Assembly: GCA_028290305.1 (NCBI GenBank)
Contig: JAQGKC010000209.1
Coordinates: 1-44,596, forward strand
Source: Bradyrhizobium sp.
Lineage (GTDB): Bacteria > Pseudomonadota > Alphaproteobacteria > Rhizobiales > Xanthobacteraceae
DNA: 44,596 nt
Direction: 5' to 3'
In this document: piece by piece, positions 1 through 8,557 of the stretch
Layout: each line of letters begins with the position of its first letter
Numbering within the stretch: position 1 is the stretch's first letter
Program-made: the position numbers and the translations under genes
Notes under the pieces: model-generated
What the model was told of the DNA's origin: nothing
Seen by the model: only the letters and a program-made list of their open reading frames with translations
Database searches by the model: none

Positions 1-115
1 GAGGTTTGGTCTTGGCGATGTCGCGGTTCCAGACGCCGACCTCGTATCCCACCGCCATCAATCGCTGCGCGATCGATGATCCCATCCGCCCCGTTCCGCA
101 GACACCGATTTTCAT
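1..115 (-). CDS. NAD(P)-dependent beta-hydroxyacid dehydrogenase, N-terminal fragment
   Basis: Only the first 38 codons lie in the window; the gene continues past base 1. The ATG is at 113-115 on the minus strand. The peptide begins MKIGVCGTGRMGSSIAQRLM and continues with GYEVGVWNRD. This is the dinucleotide-binding beta-alpha-beta turn (GxGxMG) and the following strand that open 3-hydroxyisobutyrate/6-phosphogluconate dehydrogenase-like proteins. It lies 26 bases downstream of livF on the same strand, so it is probably the last visible gene of the Liv operon. The substrate cannot be told from this fragment. It is the first of three proteins of this family in the window. Confidence 0.8.
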   Translation of the reverse strand, partial: MKIGVCGTGRMGSSIAQRLMAVGYEVGVWNRDIAKTKP

Positions 116-141
116 GCTTTGCCTCACCTGAGTGAACCCGT

Positions 142-897
142 TTAATGTGCACGATAAACGCCCAGATGCTGTGCGGCTAGCTCATCGTCGTTTGCAAGTT
201 CACTGGCCACGCCGTTAAACACGCAGCGCCCTGTGTTGAGAATGACGGCGTGATCCGCTATCTCCAAAGCGAGCTTTCGATTTTGCTCGACCAGAACGAT
301 GGATTGTCCGTCCTCTTTCAACAGCCTCATGGCGCGGCCGACTTCGGCAACGATTAGCGGCGCCAAGCCCTCCGAGGGTTCGTCGAGCAGGAGCACCCGT
401 GGATTTCCCATCAATGCACGCCCGATCGCCAGCATCTGTTGCTCGCCGCCCGAGAGCGTGCCGGCGAATTGAGCGTGCCGTTCGCGCAGACGGGGAAACA
501 GCTCGTAGATTCGTTCGAGACTCCATGGCCTTGTGCTCGCGGTTCCTTGTTGCCGTGCGACGACCAGATTTTCTCGAACGGTGAGCGATGGGAAGATGCG
601 GCGGCCCTGTGGCACGAGGCCTACTCCCAGACGCGAAACACGTTCGGGAGTGAGGCCTTCGATCGGCTCGCCGTACAGCCGGATCTCACCCTCTTTCGGC
701 GTCAGGAAACCGATAATCGTCGATATGCAAGTGGTCTTTCCTGCACCATTGCGCCCCAACAGTGCCAAGACGCCGCCGGGCGGCAACGAAAAGCTGACAC
801 CGTGCAGGATATGACTGTCGCCATAGAACGCGTGAACGTTTGTTAAATTGAGTGCGTCAGCTGCCAAGATACACCTCGCGCGTTCGTTCATCGGCAA
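142..897 (-). CDS. livF: Liv-type ABC transporter ATPase LivF
   Basis: Cytoplasmic ATPase of a branched-chain amino acid/aromatic acid importer (HAAT family). Visible motifs are Walker A (GRNGAGKTT), the LSGGEQQMLAIGRAL signature, Walker B (VLLLDEPSEGLAP) and the switch His after IVLVEQN. The EGLAP tail of Walker B is typical of LivF rather than LivG. The length of about 250 residues is slightly long for LivF because of an extended N terminus. The start is uncertain: ATGs at 897 and 891 lack a clear ribosome site, while a TTG at 867 follows GAGGT at a good distance and overlaps livG by only 11 bases. It is the last transporter gene of the operon. The substrate is unknown. Confidence 0.93.
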   Translation of the reverse strand: MPMNERARCILAADALNLTNVHAFYGDSHILHGVSFSLPPGGVLALLGRNGAGKTTCISTIIGFLTPKEGEIRLYGEPIEGLTPERVSRLGVGLVPQGRRIFPSLTVRENLVVARQQGTASTRPWSLERIYELFPRLRERHAQFAGTLSGGEQQMLAIGRALMGNPRVLLLDEPSEGLAPLIVAEVGRAMRLLKEDGQSIVLVEQNRKLALEIADHAVILNTGRCVFNGVASELANDDELAAQHLGVYRAH

Positions 898-1612
898 TCA
901 CCGCGTCACGCTCGCCATCGACGATCACCCGGCCATAGTTGAGCAAAGTCACGGTTTCGGCGAGGTCCAGCGCGGTGTCCATATCATGCTCGATCATGAT
1001 CACGGTGGTCTCGCGTGGTATAGCTGAAATCAGCACCTTCACCGTCGTGCGCTCCACATCGGAGAGGCCCGCCAGCGGCTCGTCCAGCAAAAGCACGCGC
1101 GGCGTTTGGGCGAGCGCGACCGCAAGCTCCACGCGGCGCCTTTCGCCGTAGGCGATGTCGGAGATGGGATGATCGGCCAGATGGAGGAGTCCTACGGTAT
1201 CGAGGGTCTTGCGCGCCTCGGCCGCGAGGTCGCCGTAAAACGCCATTGGCCGCCAAATCTGCCAGCGCGCGGCCCGCAGCCCGAGAATGCCGAGGGTCAC
1301 ATTGTGTTGGAGCGTGTCGTCGGCAAATAACGTGATGATCTGATAGGTTCGCGACAAACCGAGATGGGCACGCTTGTAGGGTGGAAGGTAAGTGATGTCG
1401 CTGCCGAACAACCTGATCGATCCGGAGTTCGGGCGCAGGTCGCCGCTGATCTGATTGAAAAGGGTGGTCTTGCCGGCGCCGTTCGGGCCGATGATCAGCC
1501 GGCGTTCGCCTGGCCGGACGGTGATAGAGATGTTTTGGGTGACAGTCAGGCCGCCAAAAGCCTTTTTCAGGTTGACGATTTCAATCGCGTGGTCTGATGC
1601 CGGTGCTGTCAT
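857..1612 (-). CDS. livG: Liv-type ABC transporter ATPase LivG
   Basis: Second ATPase of the same importer, pairing with LivF. It carries Walker A (GPNGAGKTT), the Q-loop region LSRTYQI, the signature AYGERRRVELAVAL, and Walker B LLLDEPLAGLSDVER followed by VIMIEHDMD. The signature motif reads YGERR instead of the commoner HGEQR, a usual LivG variation. Its ATG overlaps the livM stop (ATGA at 1609-1612), which indicates translational coupling. The C terminus ends REVYLGS, matching the conserved end of LivG proteins. The transported substrate is not evident. Confidence 0.93.
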   Translation of the reverse strand: MTAPASDHAIEIVNLKKAFGGLTVTQNISITVRPGERRLIIGPNGAGKTTLFNQISGDLRPNSGSIRLFGSDITYLPPYKRAHLGLSRTYQIITLFADDTLQHNVTLGILGLRAARWQIWRPMAFYGDLAAEARKTLDTVGLLHLADHPISDIAYGERRRVELAVALAQTPRVLLLDEPLAGLSDVERTTVKVLISAIPRETTVIMIEHDMDTALDLAETVTLLNYGRVIVDGERDAVIADERTREVYLGS

Positions 1613-2544
1613 CGCGACATCCCGCGCAATTTTACGGCCAGTTCACTGACGCCAGGGACGATACCTCTGGGCATCGCCAGGACGATAAAGAGAAACACCA
1701 GCCCTAATAGCATATTCCATCGTTCGACGTAGGCCGAGGCGTAGTTTTTCAGCAACAGCACCAGCGCGGCGCCGGTAACCGGGCCGCCCAATGTTCCGGA
1801 GCCGCCAGCGATGACGGCAAGCAGCGCTTCAGCTGAACTGGTGGTCGAAAGCGAACTTGGGTGAATGTACTTATGGTAATAGACATAGAGCAACCCGGAG
1901 ATGCCACCCCAGAAGCCGGCATAGATGAACGTAATCCATCGGATCAGCCACGGATTGAAGCCGAGCGCGGCCATCCGGCGGGGCTGGTCGCGAACTCCCT
2001 TGAGCGACGATCCGAACGCTGACGAAACGAAGATCGTCATCATCAGGAAGGCGATGACCGCAACGATCAGCACAAACCAATAGAATGAAACTGGGCTATC
2101 CAGCGAGACCCCGAACGGCGTGGGCCGGGTCAGGCCCGCTATTCCATTGTCACCGTTGGTGACGTTGGACATGCGGTAGGCAAGCCCCCACAGCACCTGT
2201 GACAAGGCCAGGGTGATCATAAGAAAGCCAAGGCCGGTGGCGCGGAGCGCAATCACGCCGAAGAAGGCGGCCATCACGACGGTGCCTGACACGGAGATGA
2301 TCGCCGCGGCTCCATGTCCAAATCCATATCTGCTGGTCAGAAGCGCGGACATGTAGGCTGCAACCCCAAGATACGACGCATGCCCAAGCGACGTCATGCC
2401 GCCGAAACCGACCAGCAGATTGAGGCTGAGTGCGAAAATTGCAGCGATCAGAATTTGACTGGCGAGGTTAATGTAGAAGTCGCCCGCCAGGAGCGGTGGG
2501 AGAAGCAATGATCCGGCAATCAAGCTTACGCCGATCCACTTCAT
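1609..2544 (-). CDS. livM: Liv-type ABC transporter permease LivM
   Basis: Inner-membrane permease of 311 residues, very hydrophobic, with the LivM hallmark LNLLVGFGGMTSLGHASYLGVAAYM near residues 42-66. The cytoplasmic loop SSLKGVRDQPRRMAALGFNPW corresponds to the permease-ATPase coupling segment. The late motif AVIAGGSGTLGGPVTGAALV is also characteristic. It overlaps both neighbours by four bases (ATGA), with livH upstream and livG downstream, so the permeases and ATPases are translated as one unit. The family and topology are secure; the substrate is not. Confidence 0.93.
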   Translation of the reverse strand: MKWIGVSLIAGSLLLPPLLAGDFYINLASQILIAAIFALSLNLLVGFGGMTSLGHASYLGVAAYMSALLTSRYGFGHGAAAIISVSGTVVMAAFFGVIALRATGLGFLMITLALSQVLWGLAYRMSNVTNGDNGIAGLTRPTPFGVSLDSPVSFYWFVLIVAVIAFLMMTIFVSSAFGSSLKGVRDQPRRMAALGFNPWLIRWITFIYAGFWGGISGLLYVYYHKYIHPSSLSTTSSAEALLAVIAGGSGTLGGPVTGAALVLLLKNYASAYVERWNMLLGLVFLFIVLAMPRGIVPGVSELAVKLRGMSR

Positions 2545-3407
2545 GCACCGACACGCCCGAACAAACCTTGCGGCCGAAATGCGATGACGAAAATCATCGG
2601 CAGGAACAGAATGATGTAGGCAAGTTCCGGAAACAACGCGGTACCGAACGTATAGATGAAGCCGATGATGAAGCTGCCGACGAACGCTCCGAGCAAGCTG
2701 CCAATTCCGCCGAGAATGACAACGATGAGGGCCAAAGGGAGCATGTCGGCGTCAAGCCCCGGATAGGCCGAGAGGATCGGGCCGCCTAGCACCCCGCCTG
2801 CACCGGCAATTCCCGCGCCCAAGCAGAACACCAATGTGAACAGTCTCGATACCGGGATTCCGACTGCCCGTGCCATCTGCCCGTCGTCAACACCGGCGCG
2901 GATCATCGCCCCGAGTCGAGTTCGCTCCAAAAGGACATAAAGCAGAATGGCGGCGACGATCGCGCATCCGACCAGTACCAGCCGGTAGGTTGGAAACACA
3001 AATCCGAAGAGCCGTGTCGGTGCTTGCAGGTTTCGTGGTGTCGGGACGGGAATGGAATCGCCGCCCCACAGCATCAGGCATGCATCCGAAATGACGAAGG
3101 ACATGCCAAGGGTTACCAGCACTTGGCCAAGCGGATTGGTCCTGAGCCGTGCCAGAACCAGCCTTTCGAAAAGGCCGCCGATCGCCGCGACCGTGACCCC
3201 GGCCCCGAGCGCCGTCACCCAGATGTTCAGGCCGTCATTGGAACGGAGGGCGACCGCCGCGAAATAGGTGCCGAGCATAAAAAATGCGCCATGCGTCAAA
3301 TTAGCGAGCCGCATCAGGCCGAAGATCAGCGAGAATCCCGATGACAACAAGAACAATAGCCCGCCAAGCGAGAGGCTGTTGAGACCCTGGATGATCCAAA
3401 ACTGCAT
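2541..3407 (-). CDS. livH: Liv-type ABC transporter permease LivH
   Basis: Inner-membrane permease of 288 residues. The segment LSSGFSLIFGLMRLANLTHGAFFMLGTY near residues 20-47 is the LivH signature. The coupling loop RTRLGAMIRAGVDDGQMARAVGIP and the late motif ILGGIGSLLGAFVGSFIIG are also present. It lies 54 bases downstream of the binding-protein gene, across a stem-loop at 3432-3449, and overlaps livM by four bases. Because it follows the secreted binding protein, lower expression relative to that gene is expected. The substrate is unknown. Confidence 0.93.
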   Translation of the reverse strand: MQFWIIQGLNSLSLGGLLFLLSSGFSLIFGLMRLANLTHGAFFMLGTYFAAVALRSNDGLNIWVTALGAGVTVAAIGGLFERLVLARLRTNPLGQVLVTLGMSFVISDACLMLWGGDSIPVPTPRNLQAPTRLFGFVFPTYRLVLVGCAIVAAILLYVLLERTRLGAMIRAGVDDGQMARAVGIPVSRLFTLVFCLGAGIAGAGGVLGGPILSAYPGLDADMLPLALIVVILGGIGSLLGAFVGSFIIGFIYTFGTALFPELAYIILFLPMIFVIAFRPQGLFGRVGA

Positions 3408-3431
3408 CGTCGGCCGATCTCGTTCTTTGTC

Positions 3432-3449
3432 GCGAGACTGGGTTCTCGC
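3432..3449 (-). other. Stem-loop between binding-protein gene and livH
   Basis: A perfect 6-bp inverted repeat (GCGAGA and TCTCGC, six-base loop) lies in the 54-base gap after the binding-protein stop codon. There is no U-tract, so it is more likely an RNA-stabilising or processing element than a full terminator. Such hairpins often allow more binding protein than permease to be made. A stronger one sits at the equivalent place in the second Liv operon. Confidence 0.45.
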
Positions 3450-3461
3450 TGTGGCCGCGAA

Positions 3462-4709
3462 TTACGGCTCCAGGTTCTTTGCCGGCGGATAGTCGCGCGA
3501 ATAGACGGGGTTCTGCAGGAACGCGGTCTTGTCGTATGTCCAGAATTGGTTGACATCCGGATAGGTCTTGATGACGGAATTGACCAGCCGTCCGTCGACT
3601 TTCGTCACCTTGCGGATGTAGACATCGCCGGTCGCGTTGCCGAACTCGTCGAACTTGACCATGCCGCGGACCGTTTGAGCGTTACTTCCGCGGATTGCCG
3701 CCATCAGTGCCTTCTTGTCGTCCACGTTGGCCTTCGCGGCCTTCAACGCGGCTTCCAAGACCTGACCGGACACATAAGTGCTCGCTGCGTAATAGCCCGG
3801 GTCGTATTTGAACTGTTTGCGGAAGACCGAGGCGAAGCTCATGTTGAGAGGATTATCCAATTCGGCCGAATACCAGCTCGTGGTTAGAATCCCTAGCGCT
3901 TCGTCGCCCATGTTGCGCAGCACAGACTCATCGAGCGCCGTCATGCCGCCAATTACGGCCATCTTGTCCGTCAATCCATACTCGATGAATTGTCGCAGAA
4001 ACCGGAAGCCATTCGAGCCGGCGGTGCCGAGGAAGATTGCGTCCGCGGATTTCACTTGCGCGACATAGCTGCCGTAGTCGGGCGTCGCCAAAGGCGTGAA
4101 GATTTTTTGAATGATCTTGCCTCCATTGTCTTCGAAGGCGCGCTGGAAGCCGGCGCACATTTCGTGGCCATAAGCGAAGTCGTCGGCGATGGTGACGATC
4201 TTCTTGTACTTCAGCTCCTTCGCCGAGTACTCGGCGAGCGGGTAGGCGCATTGCGCAGATGTCGAGGTCAGCCGGACAAACCACGGGCTTGGATGACGCT
4301 GTGTCATATTTTCCGCCGCCGCGACACCCAGCGTCGGGACTTCCTTTTCCGTCAGGTAATCGGCGATCGCCAGCGCCTCGAAGGCGGCGAGGGGGCCGAT
4401 GATGCAATGGACGTTGTTCTTCTCGATCAGCTCCTGGGCCTTGGTGCGTGCGGTCGCCGGGACGCCGGCAGTATCAGCGACAATCAGCTCGACCTTGCGG
4501 CCCGCCAGCGTATTCTCCCGCTCCCTCAAGAACATCGCCAACGCCAGATCCATGTCGATTCCGCCGGAAGCGAGCGGCCCCGTCTTGGCGGCGAGCAAGC
4601 CGACGCGGATCGGCTCGCTGTTCTGGCTAAACGCGACGTTGGGAGCCGCGATGCTGGCGATACCTGCGCCGGCGACGCCGCCGACGAACTGCCGCCGCGA
4701 TATCGTCAT
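3462..4709 (-). CDS. Periplasmic substrate-binding protein of Liv-type ABC transporter (Tat-exported)
   Basis: Periplasmic ligand receptor of the importer encoded next to it. The 415-residue protein starts MTISRRQFVGGVAGAGIA, a twin-arginine signal with a hydrophobic stretch and a likely cleavage after about residue 30. The mature part begins IRVGLLAAKTGPLASGGIDM, the typical start of type I (LivJ/LivK-like) binding proteins. I chose the ATG at 4709 because GGAGG lies six bases upstream and the Tat motif then falls at the N terminus; an upstream in-frame ATG at 4739 has no such support. The ligand may be an aromatic or branched acid, which is inference from family only. Confidence 0.92.
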   Translation of the reverse strand: MTISRRQFVGGVAGAGIASIAAPNVAFSQNSEPIRVGLLAAKTGPLASGGIDMDLALAMFLRERENTLAGRKVELIVADTAGVPATARTKAQELIEKNNVHCIIGPLAAFEALAIADYLTEKEVPTLGVAAAENMTQRHPSPWFVRLTSTSAQCAYPLAEYSAKELKYKKIVTIADDFAYGHEMCAGFQRAFEDNGGKIIQKIFTPLATPDYGSYVAQVKSADAIFLGTAGSNGFRFLRQFIEYGLTDKMAVIGGMTALDESVLRNMGDEALGILTTSWYSAELDNPLNMSFASVFRKQFKYDPGYYAASTYVSGQVLEAALKAAKANVDDKKALMAAIRGSNAQTVRGMVKFDEFGNATGDVYIRKVTKVDGRLVNSVIKTYPDVNQFWTYDKTAFLQNPVYSRDYPPAKNLEP

Positions 4710-4771
4710 TTGATCCTCCCCGGACGCCACAACTGACAATCGGCCGATTGTTATTTTCGTTTATTGCATCG

Positions 4772-4795
4772 ATTTATCCGACGGAAGCCATAAAT
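4772..4795. promoter_or_regulatory. Inverted repeat upstream of the first Liv operon
   Basis: The repeat ATTTAT-N12-ATAAAT is a perfect 6-bp dyad. It lies about 60-85 bases upstream of the binding-protein start at 4709 in an AT-rich patch of otherwise GC-rich DNA. It is a candidate regulator site. No cognate regulator is identifiable nearby on sequence alone. Confidence 0.3.
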
Positions 4796-4909
4796 GATCA
4801 AGTGATAACCACGGCAGGCGCAAGGGCGTGCCGCGTTTTGGTGCTCTCTAACCGAAGGAAGTCGAAGCGTCAGTTTTGATGCAGTGCGGTATACCGGGTG
4901 CGGAATCGG

Positions 4910-4927
4910 GCGACACATCCGTGTCGC
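4910..4927 (-). terminator. Possible transcript-end stem-loop after the 4950-5852 dehydrogenase gene
   Basis: A perfect 7-bp stem (GCGACAC/GTGTCGC) with a four-base loop begins 22 bases after the stop codon of the dehydrogenase gene. It lacks a run of U, so it is not a canonical intrinsic terminator. It could be a stabilising 3' hairpin before the separate Liv promoter region. Confidence 0.35.
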
Positions 4928-4949
4928 GCAGCTCGACGGCAAGTGGTCG

Positions 4950-5852
4950 TTACTTCCGCTCTCGCGTGTCGGACCCGGGAGACTTGATGATCGTTTTTTT
5001 CAGCACTTCAAAGACCGCGGCCGTATCCTGGTCGCCCAGTCCCATCGCCATCGCTTCGCTGTAGACCGGCTGCGTCAACGTGAACAAGGGAGTTGCGCAG
5101 CCGACATCATCGGCAAACTCGGCAATGATGGCCATGTCTTTTTTCCAGGTCGAGACTTTCATCGTTGCGGGCTCATAGACGCCCTCGACCATCATCGGCG
5201 CTCGCATCTGGAACATCCGCGACCCACCGGCGCCGGGGCCTACCATGTCGACGACCATTTTCGGATCGAGGCCTGCGCGTTCGGCAAGGAGCATCGCTTC
5301 CGCAGTGGCGACATTGTTGATCGCGACCAGATGGTTAGCGATGAACTTCATTCGGCTACCGTTGCCGAACCGACCGAGATCGGCGCTCTGCTTGGCGAAG
5401 TCGGCGAACAGGCTCATGCATTTCGAAATGGCCGCGCTGTCTCCGCTAGCATAGACGACGAGATCCCGCATTTTCGCCTGCGCCCCGGTTCCGCTGAGTG
5501 GACAATCCAGCGCGATATGCCCGGCTTGCTTGAGAATCTCTTCAAAGCGAAGTTTGTCGGCGAGGCTGAGCGTGCTGAGCTCTGCTACGATTCGGGGCGG
5601 TTGCCCGGAGTTTGCGATTGCATGGGCCACGTCTTCGACGGCCGAAGGAGCCGGAAGACTGGTCATGACGATTGGTGTTTCGCGCGTGAGTTGCGCGATA
5701 TCGCTTGCGATTGTAACAGCCGCCTGCGCAAGCTCGGCGTTTCGCGCTTTGTCTATATCGAACCCGACCACATGCCACCCGCGATCAACCAGGTTGCGCG
5801 CAATGGCGCCTCCCATGATCCCAAGCCCGATAATCCCCACGGTCTTGTGCAT
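4950..5852 (-). CDS. NAD(P)-dependent beta-hydroxyacid dehydrogenase (3-hydroxyisobutyrate dehydrogenase family)
   Basis: Cytosolic 300-residue oxidoreductase. It opens with the Rossmann motif GIIGLGIMGGAIARNL, followed by VVGFDIDKARN. The central substrate-binding motif of the family appears as DCPLSGTGAQAK, and the catalytic lysine region as GSRMKFIANHLVAINNVATAEAMLLAERAGLD. The length is normal for 3-hydroxyisobutyrate or tartronate semialdehyde-type enzymes. The ATG at 5852 is preceded by GGAAGGAGG, so the longer reading frame to 5903 is not needed. It is divergent from the flavin monooxygenase operon at 6056 and upstream of the Liv operon. The true substrate is probably a 3-hydroxy acid, but it is not determined. 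Confidence 0.88.
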   Translation of the reverse strand: MHKTVGIIGLGIMGGAIARNLVDRGWHVVGFDIDKARNAELAQAAVTIASDIAQLTRETPIVMTSLPAPSAVEDVAHAIANSGQPPRIVAELSTLSLADKLRFEEILKQAGHIALDCPLSGTGAQAKMRDLVVYASGDSAAISKCMSLFADFAKQSADLGRFGNGSRMKFIANHLVAINNVATAEAMLLAERAGLDPKMVVDMVGPGAGGSRMFQMRAPMMVEGVYEPATMKVSTWKKDMAIIAEFADDVGCATPLFTLTQPVYSEAMAMGLGDQDTAAVFEVLKKTIIKSPGSDTRERK

Positions 5853-5907
5853 ATCAGCCCGCCTCCTTCCCGTGGATTTTGATTGACGGGCTACGTCGGC
5901 CACGCCT

Positions 5908-5934
5908 TAATCGCTTGATTGCGCGGTAACAATC
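5908..5934. promoter_or_regulatory. Candidate TetR operator between dehydrogenase and flavin monooxygenase genes
   Basis: Two nested dyads occur here: TAATCGCTTGATT at 5908-5920 (AATC-N4-GATT) and GATTG-N8-CAATC at 5917-5934. The first is 11/13 identical to TAATCGCTCGATA at 9756-9768, in the promoter region of the molybdenum hydroxylase operon. The TetR gene at 7859 is the third gene of the operon that starts just downstream, so autoregulation through this site is plausible. Confidence 0.45.
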
Positions 5935-6055
5935 GCCAAGTAACTTCAGCCGGTCAAGCGGGTTCGCGTCAGCGACAAGGGGAGAGCCGCTTCGTCTTCA
6001 GCGGTCGGCCGAATTACAAGAGCGCGGCACCGACGAAATAGCGAGGAAACGCCAC

Positions 6056-7288
6056 ATGGCGGGTGTTGGTCGAAAGCCTGGCACAGGCCAATCCATAAGG
6101 CCGGATATGAACGACCCGGCGTTTGCAGCCATAGCCGAGCGCGCCGAGGCGCTTCTGCCTCGACTTCGCGATCGTGCGGCGCGCACAGAGGAACTACGGG
6201 GTCTGCCGCCAGAAACAGAGCGCGATCTGCTTGATGCGGGACTGTTCAGGATCCTGCAGCCGAAGCGGGTCGGAGGCTTCGAATTCGATTATGTGGCCTT
6301 GGTCGATTGCGCCGAAGTGCTGGGGCGCGCGGATGCATCGGTGGCATGGAATCTGGCAAACCTTGCGAGTCATCACTGGATGCTGGGCATGTTTGACAAG
6401 CGTGCCCAGGATCTGGTCTGGGACAAGGACGTCGACGCGCTGATCGCATCTTCGTTTATTTTCCCGGCCGGCCGCGCCAGGAAAGTGAAGGGGGGATACA
6501 GGCTGCGCGGCAGTTGGCCGTTCTCCTCAGGAGTAGCATCGTGCGAATGGAATATGCTCGCCAGCGTGGTCTCATCTGATGACGAGGCCGATGGGATCGA
6601 GTACCGGCTCTTTCTGGTCCACAAGGACGATTATCGGATTCTCGATACCTGGAATGCGACCGGATTGCGGGGCACCGGTTCAAACGACGTTGAGGTCAGA
6701 GATGCCTTTGTCGCGGAGGCGTTCACGGTCGCAGTGAACGACCTCGCCGGCGGCCCAACGCCAGGCAGTCCAGTCAATCCTAACGCGCTTTACGCTTTGC
6801 CGGTGTTCTCACTGTTTCCCTACGTGCTTTCCGGCGTGGCGCTTGGCAATGCCCAGGCCTGCCTCGATGATTACATTGATCTCGCCCGGCATCGCGTCTC
6901 GACCTACAACCGCACCAAGCTTGGCGACATGCAGAGCACGCAGATCAAAATCGCGGAGGCCTCTGCTAAGATCGATGCCGCCCGCCGGATCATGCGTTCG
7001 AACTGCATCGAGGCGATGGCTGACGCAAGGCGCGGTGATATTCCAGACATGACTGCCAAGACAAGATTCCGCCGCGACGGCGCCTACTCCGTCAACCTTT
7101 GCACCGAAGCGGTCTCGCTGTTGTTTTCGGCAAGCGGAGCGAGGGGATTGTTCACATCAGGGGTGCTGCAGCGGCAGTTTCGCGATGCGCACGCGATCAA
7201 TTCGCACCTCGCGTTCAATTTCGATGCGGCGGGTACCAACTATGGTCGTGTGGCGCTTGGTCTGCCGTCCGAAAATCTGACGCTCTGA
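6056..7288 (+). CDS. Two-component flavin-dependent monooxygenase, oxygenase subunit (acyl-CoA dehydrogenase fold, HpaH/HsaA-like)
   Basis: A 410-residue protein of the acyl-CoA dehydrogenase fold used by group D flavin monooxygenases, which hydroxylate aromatics with reduced flavin from a partner reductase. Visible features are the helical N domain with LLDAGLFRILQPKRVGGFE, the mid-domain WPFSSGVASCEWNML (a hallmark of HsaA/HpaH-type oxygenases) and GLRGTGSNDVEV, and the C-terminal FDAAGTNYGRVALG. The neighbouring flavin reductase 10 bases downstream confirms the two-component type. The ATG at 6056 has GAGGA eight bases upstream; a second ATG at 6107 is possible. A phenolic or hydroxylated heteroaromatic substrate is likely but unproven. 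Confidence 0.85.
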   Translation: MAGVGRKPGTGQSIRPDMNDPAFAAIAERAEALLPRLRDRAARTEELRGLPPETERDLLDAGLFRILQPKRVGGFEFDYVALVDCAEVLGRADASVAWNLANLASHHWMLGMFDKRAQDLVWDKDVDALIASSFIFPAGRARKVKGGYRLRGSWPFSSGVASCEWNMLASVVSSDDEADGIEYRLFLVHKDDYRILDTWNATGLRGTGSNDVEVRDAFVAEAFTVAVNDLAGGPTPGSPVNPNALYALPVFSLFPYVLSGVALGNAQACLDDYIDLARHRVSTYNRTKLGDMQSTQIKIAEASAKIDAARRIMRSNCIEAMADARRGDIPDMTAKTRFRRDGAYSVNLCTEAVSLLFSASGARGLFTSGVLQRQFRDAHAINSHLAFNFDAAGTNYGRVALGLPSENLTL

Positions 7289-7298
7289 GGCCTAGCGT

Positions 7299-7862
7299 AT
7301 GAACGACTCGCCAAAGCACCCGGTCAATCCGGACCCAGCCAACGAACTGGCCAGCGACCACTCGCCGATTGATCCGCGGGACTTCCGCAATGCGCTCGGC
7401 ACTTATGCCACTGGCGTAACCATCATCACGGCTGTAGCCGCGGATGGCAAACCTTATGGCCTGACCTGCAATTCCTTCGCGTCGGTTTCACTCAATCCTC
7501 CACTGGTGCTATGGAGTCTGGGGCTATATTCCGCGAGCTTGAGCGTGTTTCAAAACGCCAGTCATTTCGCGATCAACGTGCTGGGTGCTTCCCAACAGGC
7601 GCTCGCCAATAAGTTCGCGAAATCGACGGAAGACAAGTTTGCAGGCGTCGAATGGACGCCAGGCCTCGGCAAGGCGCCGCTTCTTGCCGAAAGCGTGGCA
7701 ACCTTTCAATGCCGTGCGGCCAATCGATATTACGGTGGTGACCACGTCATTTTCCTCGGCGCAGTCGAGGCTTATTCGTACAATCGCAACGAACCGCTGC
7801 TGTTTGCCCGTGGCGGCTATGGCCGATTTAGTGCCGCTGATGCGACCGGCAAGTCATCATGA
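7299..7862 (+). CDS. Flavin reductase partner of the monooxygenase
   Basis: A 187-residue NAD(P)H:flavin oxidoreductase of the HpaC/HsaB family that supplies reduced flavin to the oxygenase encoded just upstream. Family motifs seen are FRNALGTYATGVTIITA, YGLTCNSFASVSLNPPLVLWSL, FAINVLGASQQ, and the C-terminal GGDHVIFLGAVEAY with LLFARGGYGRF. There is an N-terminal extension of about 25 polar residues. It is separated from the oxygenase by 10 bases and overlaps the TetR gene by four bases, so the three form an operon. Whether it uses FMN or FAD is not visible. Confidence 0.9.
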   Translation: MNDSPKHPVNPDPANELASDHSPIDPRDFRNALGTYATGVTIITAVAADGKPYGLTCNSFASVSLNPPLVLWSLGLYSASLSVFQNASHFAINVLGASQQALANKFAKSTEDKFAGVEWTPGLGKAPLLAESVATFQCRAANRYYGGDHVIFLGAVEAYSYNRNEPLLFARGGYGRFSAADATGKSS

Positions 7863-8548
7863 GAAACAGAGCCCCGCCCACGCGTGCGCGGCCCAAGCAG
7901 AGACGGCTTTCCCCCGACGATCGCCGCAGGGAGTTCGTAGCCAAAGCGACCGAGTTTTTTTCTGAAGAGGGGTTCGGGGGCGGCACGCGGGATCTGGCAC
8001 GCCGATTGGGCGTGACGCAGCCGCTGCTCTATCGCTATTTCCCAAGCAAGGACGATTTGATCAAGGAAGTCTATCGCACGGTTTATTTGGAGCCGCTCGA
8101 TACGGGCTGGGAAGCCTTGCTGATGGACCGGACGCGACCACTTCGCGAACGGCTGCAGGAATTTTACTTCGGCTATACGAACACGATCTTCACGCGGAAA
8201 TGGATCCGGATTTATCTCTATTCGGGTTTGAAAGGCCTCGACATCAATCGTTGGTACGTCGGCGTGGTTAGAGACAAGATCCTGACACGCATCGTCGGCG
8301 AATGTCGCCATCAAGCGGGGCTTGATGTGCGAGGCAAGCCGACGGCGCCGGAATTGGAAATGGCATGGGTATTCCACAGCGGAATTTTCTACTACGGAGT
8401 CCGCAAATACATCTACGAATCCCCTGTGCTCGACGACAAGGAGCAGATGATCTGCAACGCCGTGGATGCTTTTTTGGCCGGCTACGAGCGGGTCTTTGGG
8501 CATGTGCCAGTTGCCGTCGGACGTCTGGCGGTCAAGGCGGTCGGGTAA
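7859..8548 (+). CDS. TetR/AcrR-family transcriptional regulator
   Basis: A 229-residue DNA-binding regulator. The N-terminal HTH region reads FSEEGFGGGTRDLARRLGV then TQPLLYRYFPSKDDLIKEVY, the standard TetR helix-turn-helix with the YFPSKDDL segment. The C-terminal half is helical and aromatic-rich (FHSGIFYYGVRKYIYES), as expected for a ligand pocket. Its ATG overlaps the stop of the flavin reductase (ATGA). It probably responds to the substrate of the monooxygenase and represses this operon. A shared motif at 5908 and 9756 suggests it also controls the molybdenum hydroxylase operon. Confidence 0.92.
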   Translation: MRNRAPPTRARPKQRRLSPDDRRREFVAKATEFFSEEGFGGGTRDLARRLGVTQPLLYRYFPSKDDLIKEVYRTVYLEPLDTGWEALLMDRTRPLRERLQEFYFGYTNTIFTRKWIRIYLYSGLKGLDINRWYVGVVRDKILTRIVGECRHQAGLDVRGKPTAPELEMAWVFHSGIFYYGVRKYIYESPVLDDKEQMICNAVDAFLAGYERVFGHVPVAVGRLAVKAVG

Positions 8549-8557
8549 GCGGCCGAA

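Noticed and set aside
3990..4736. Long plus-strand open frames opposite the receptor gene and other genes
   Set aside because: They are antisense shadows of well-recognised genes in GC-rich DNA, with compositionally biased, unrecognisable products.
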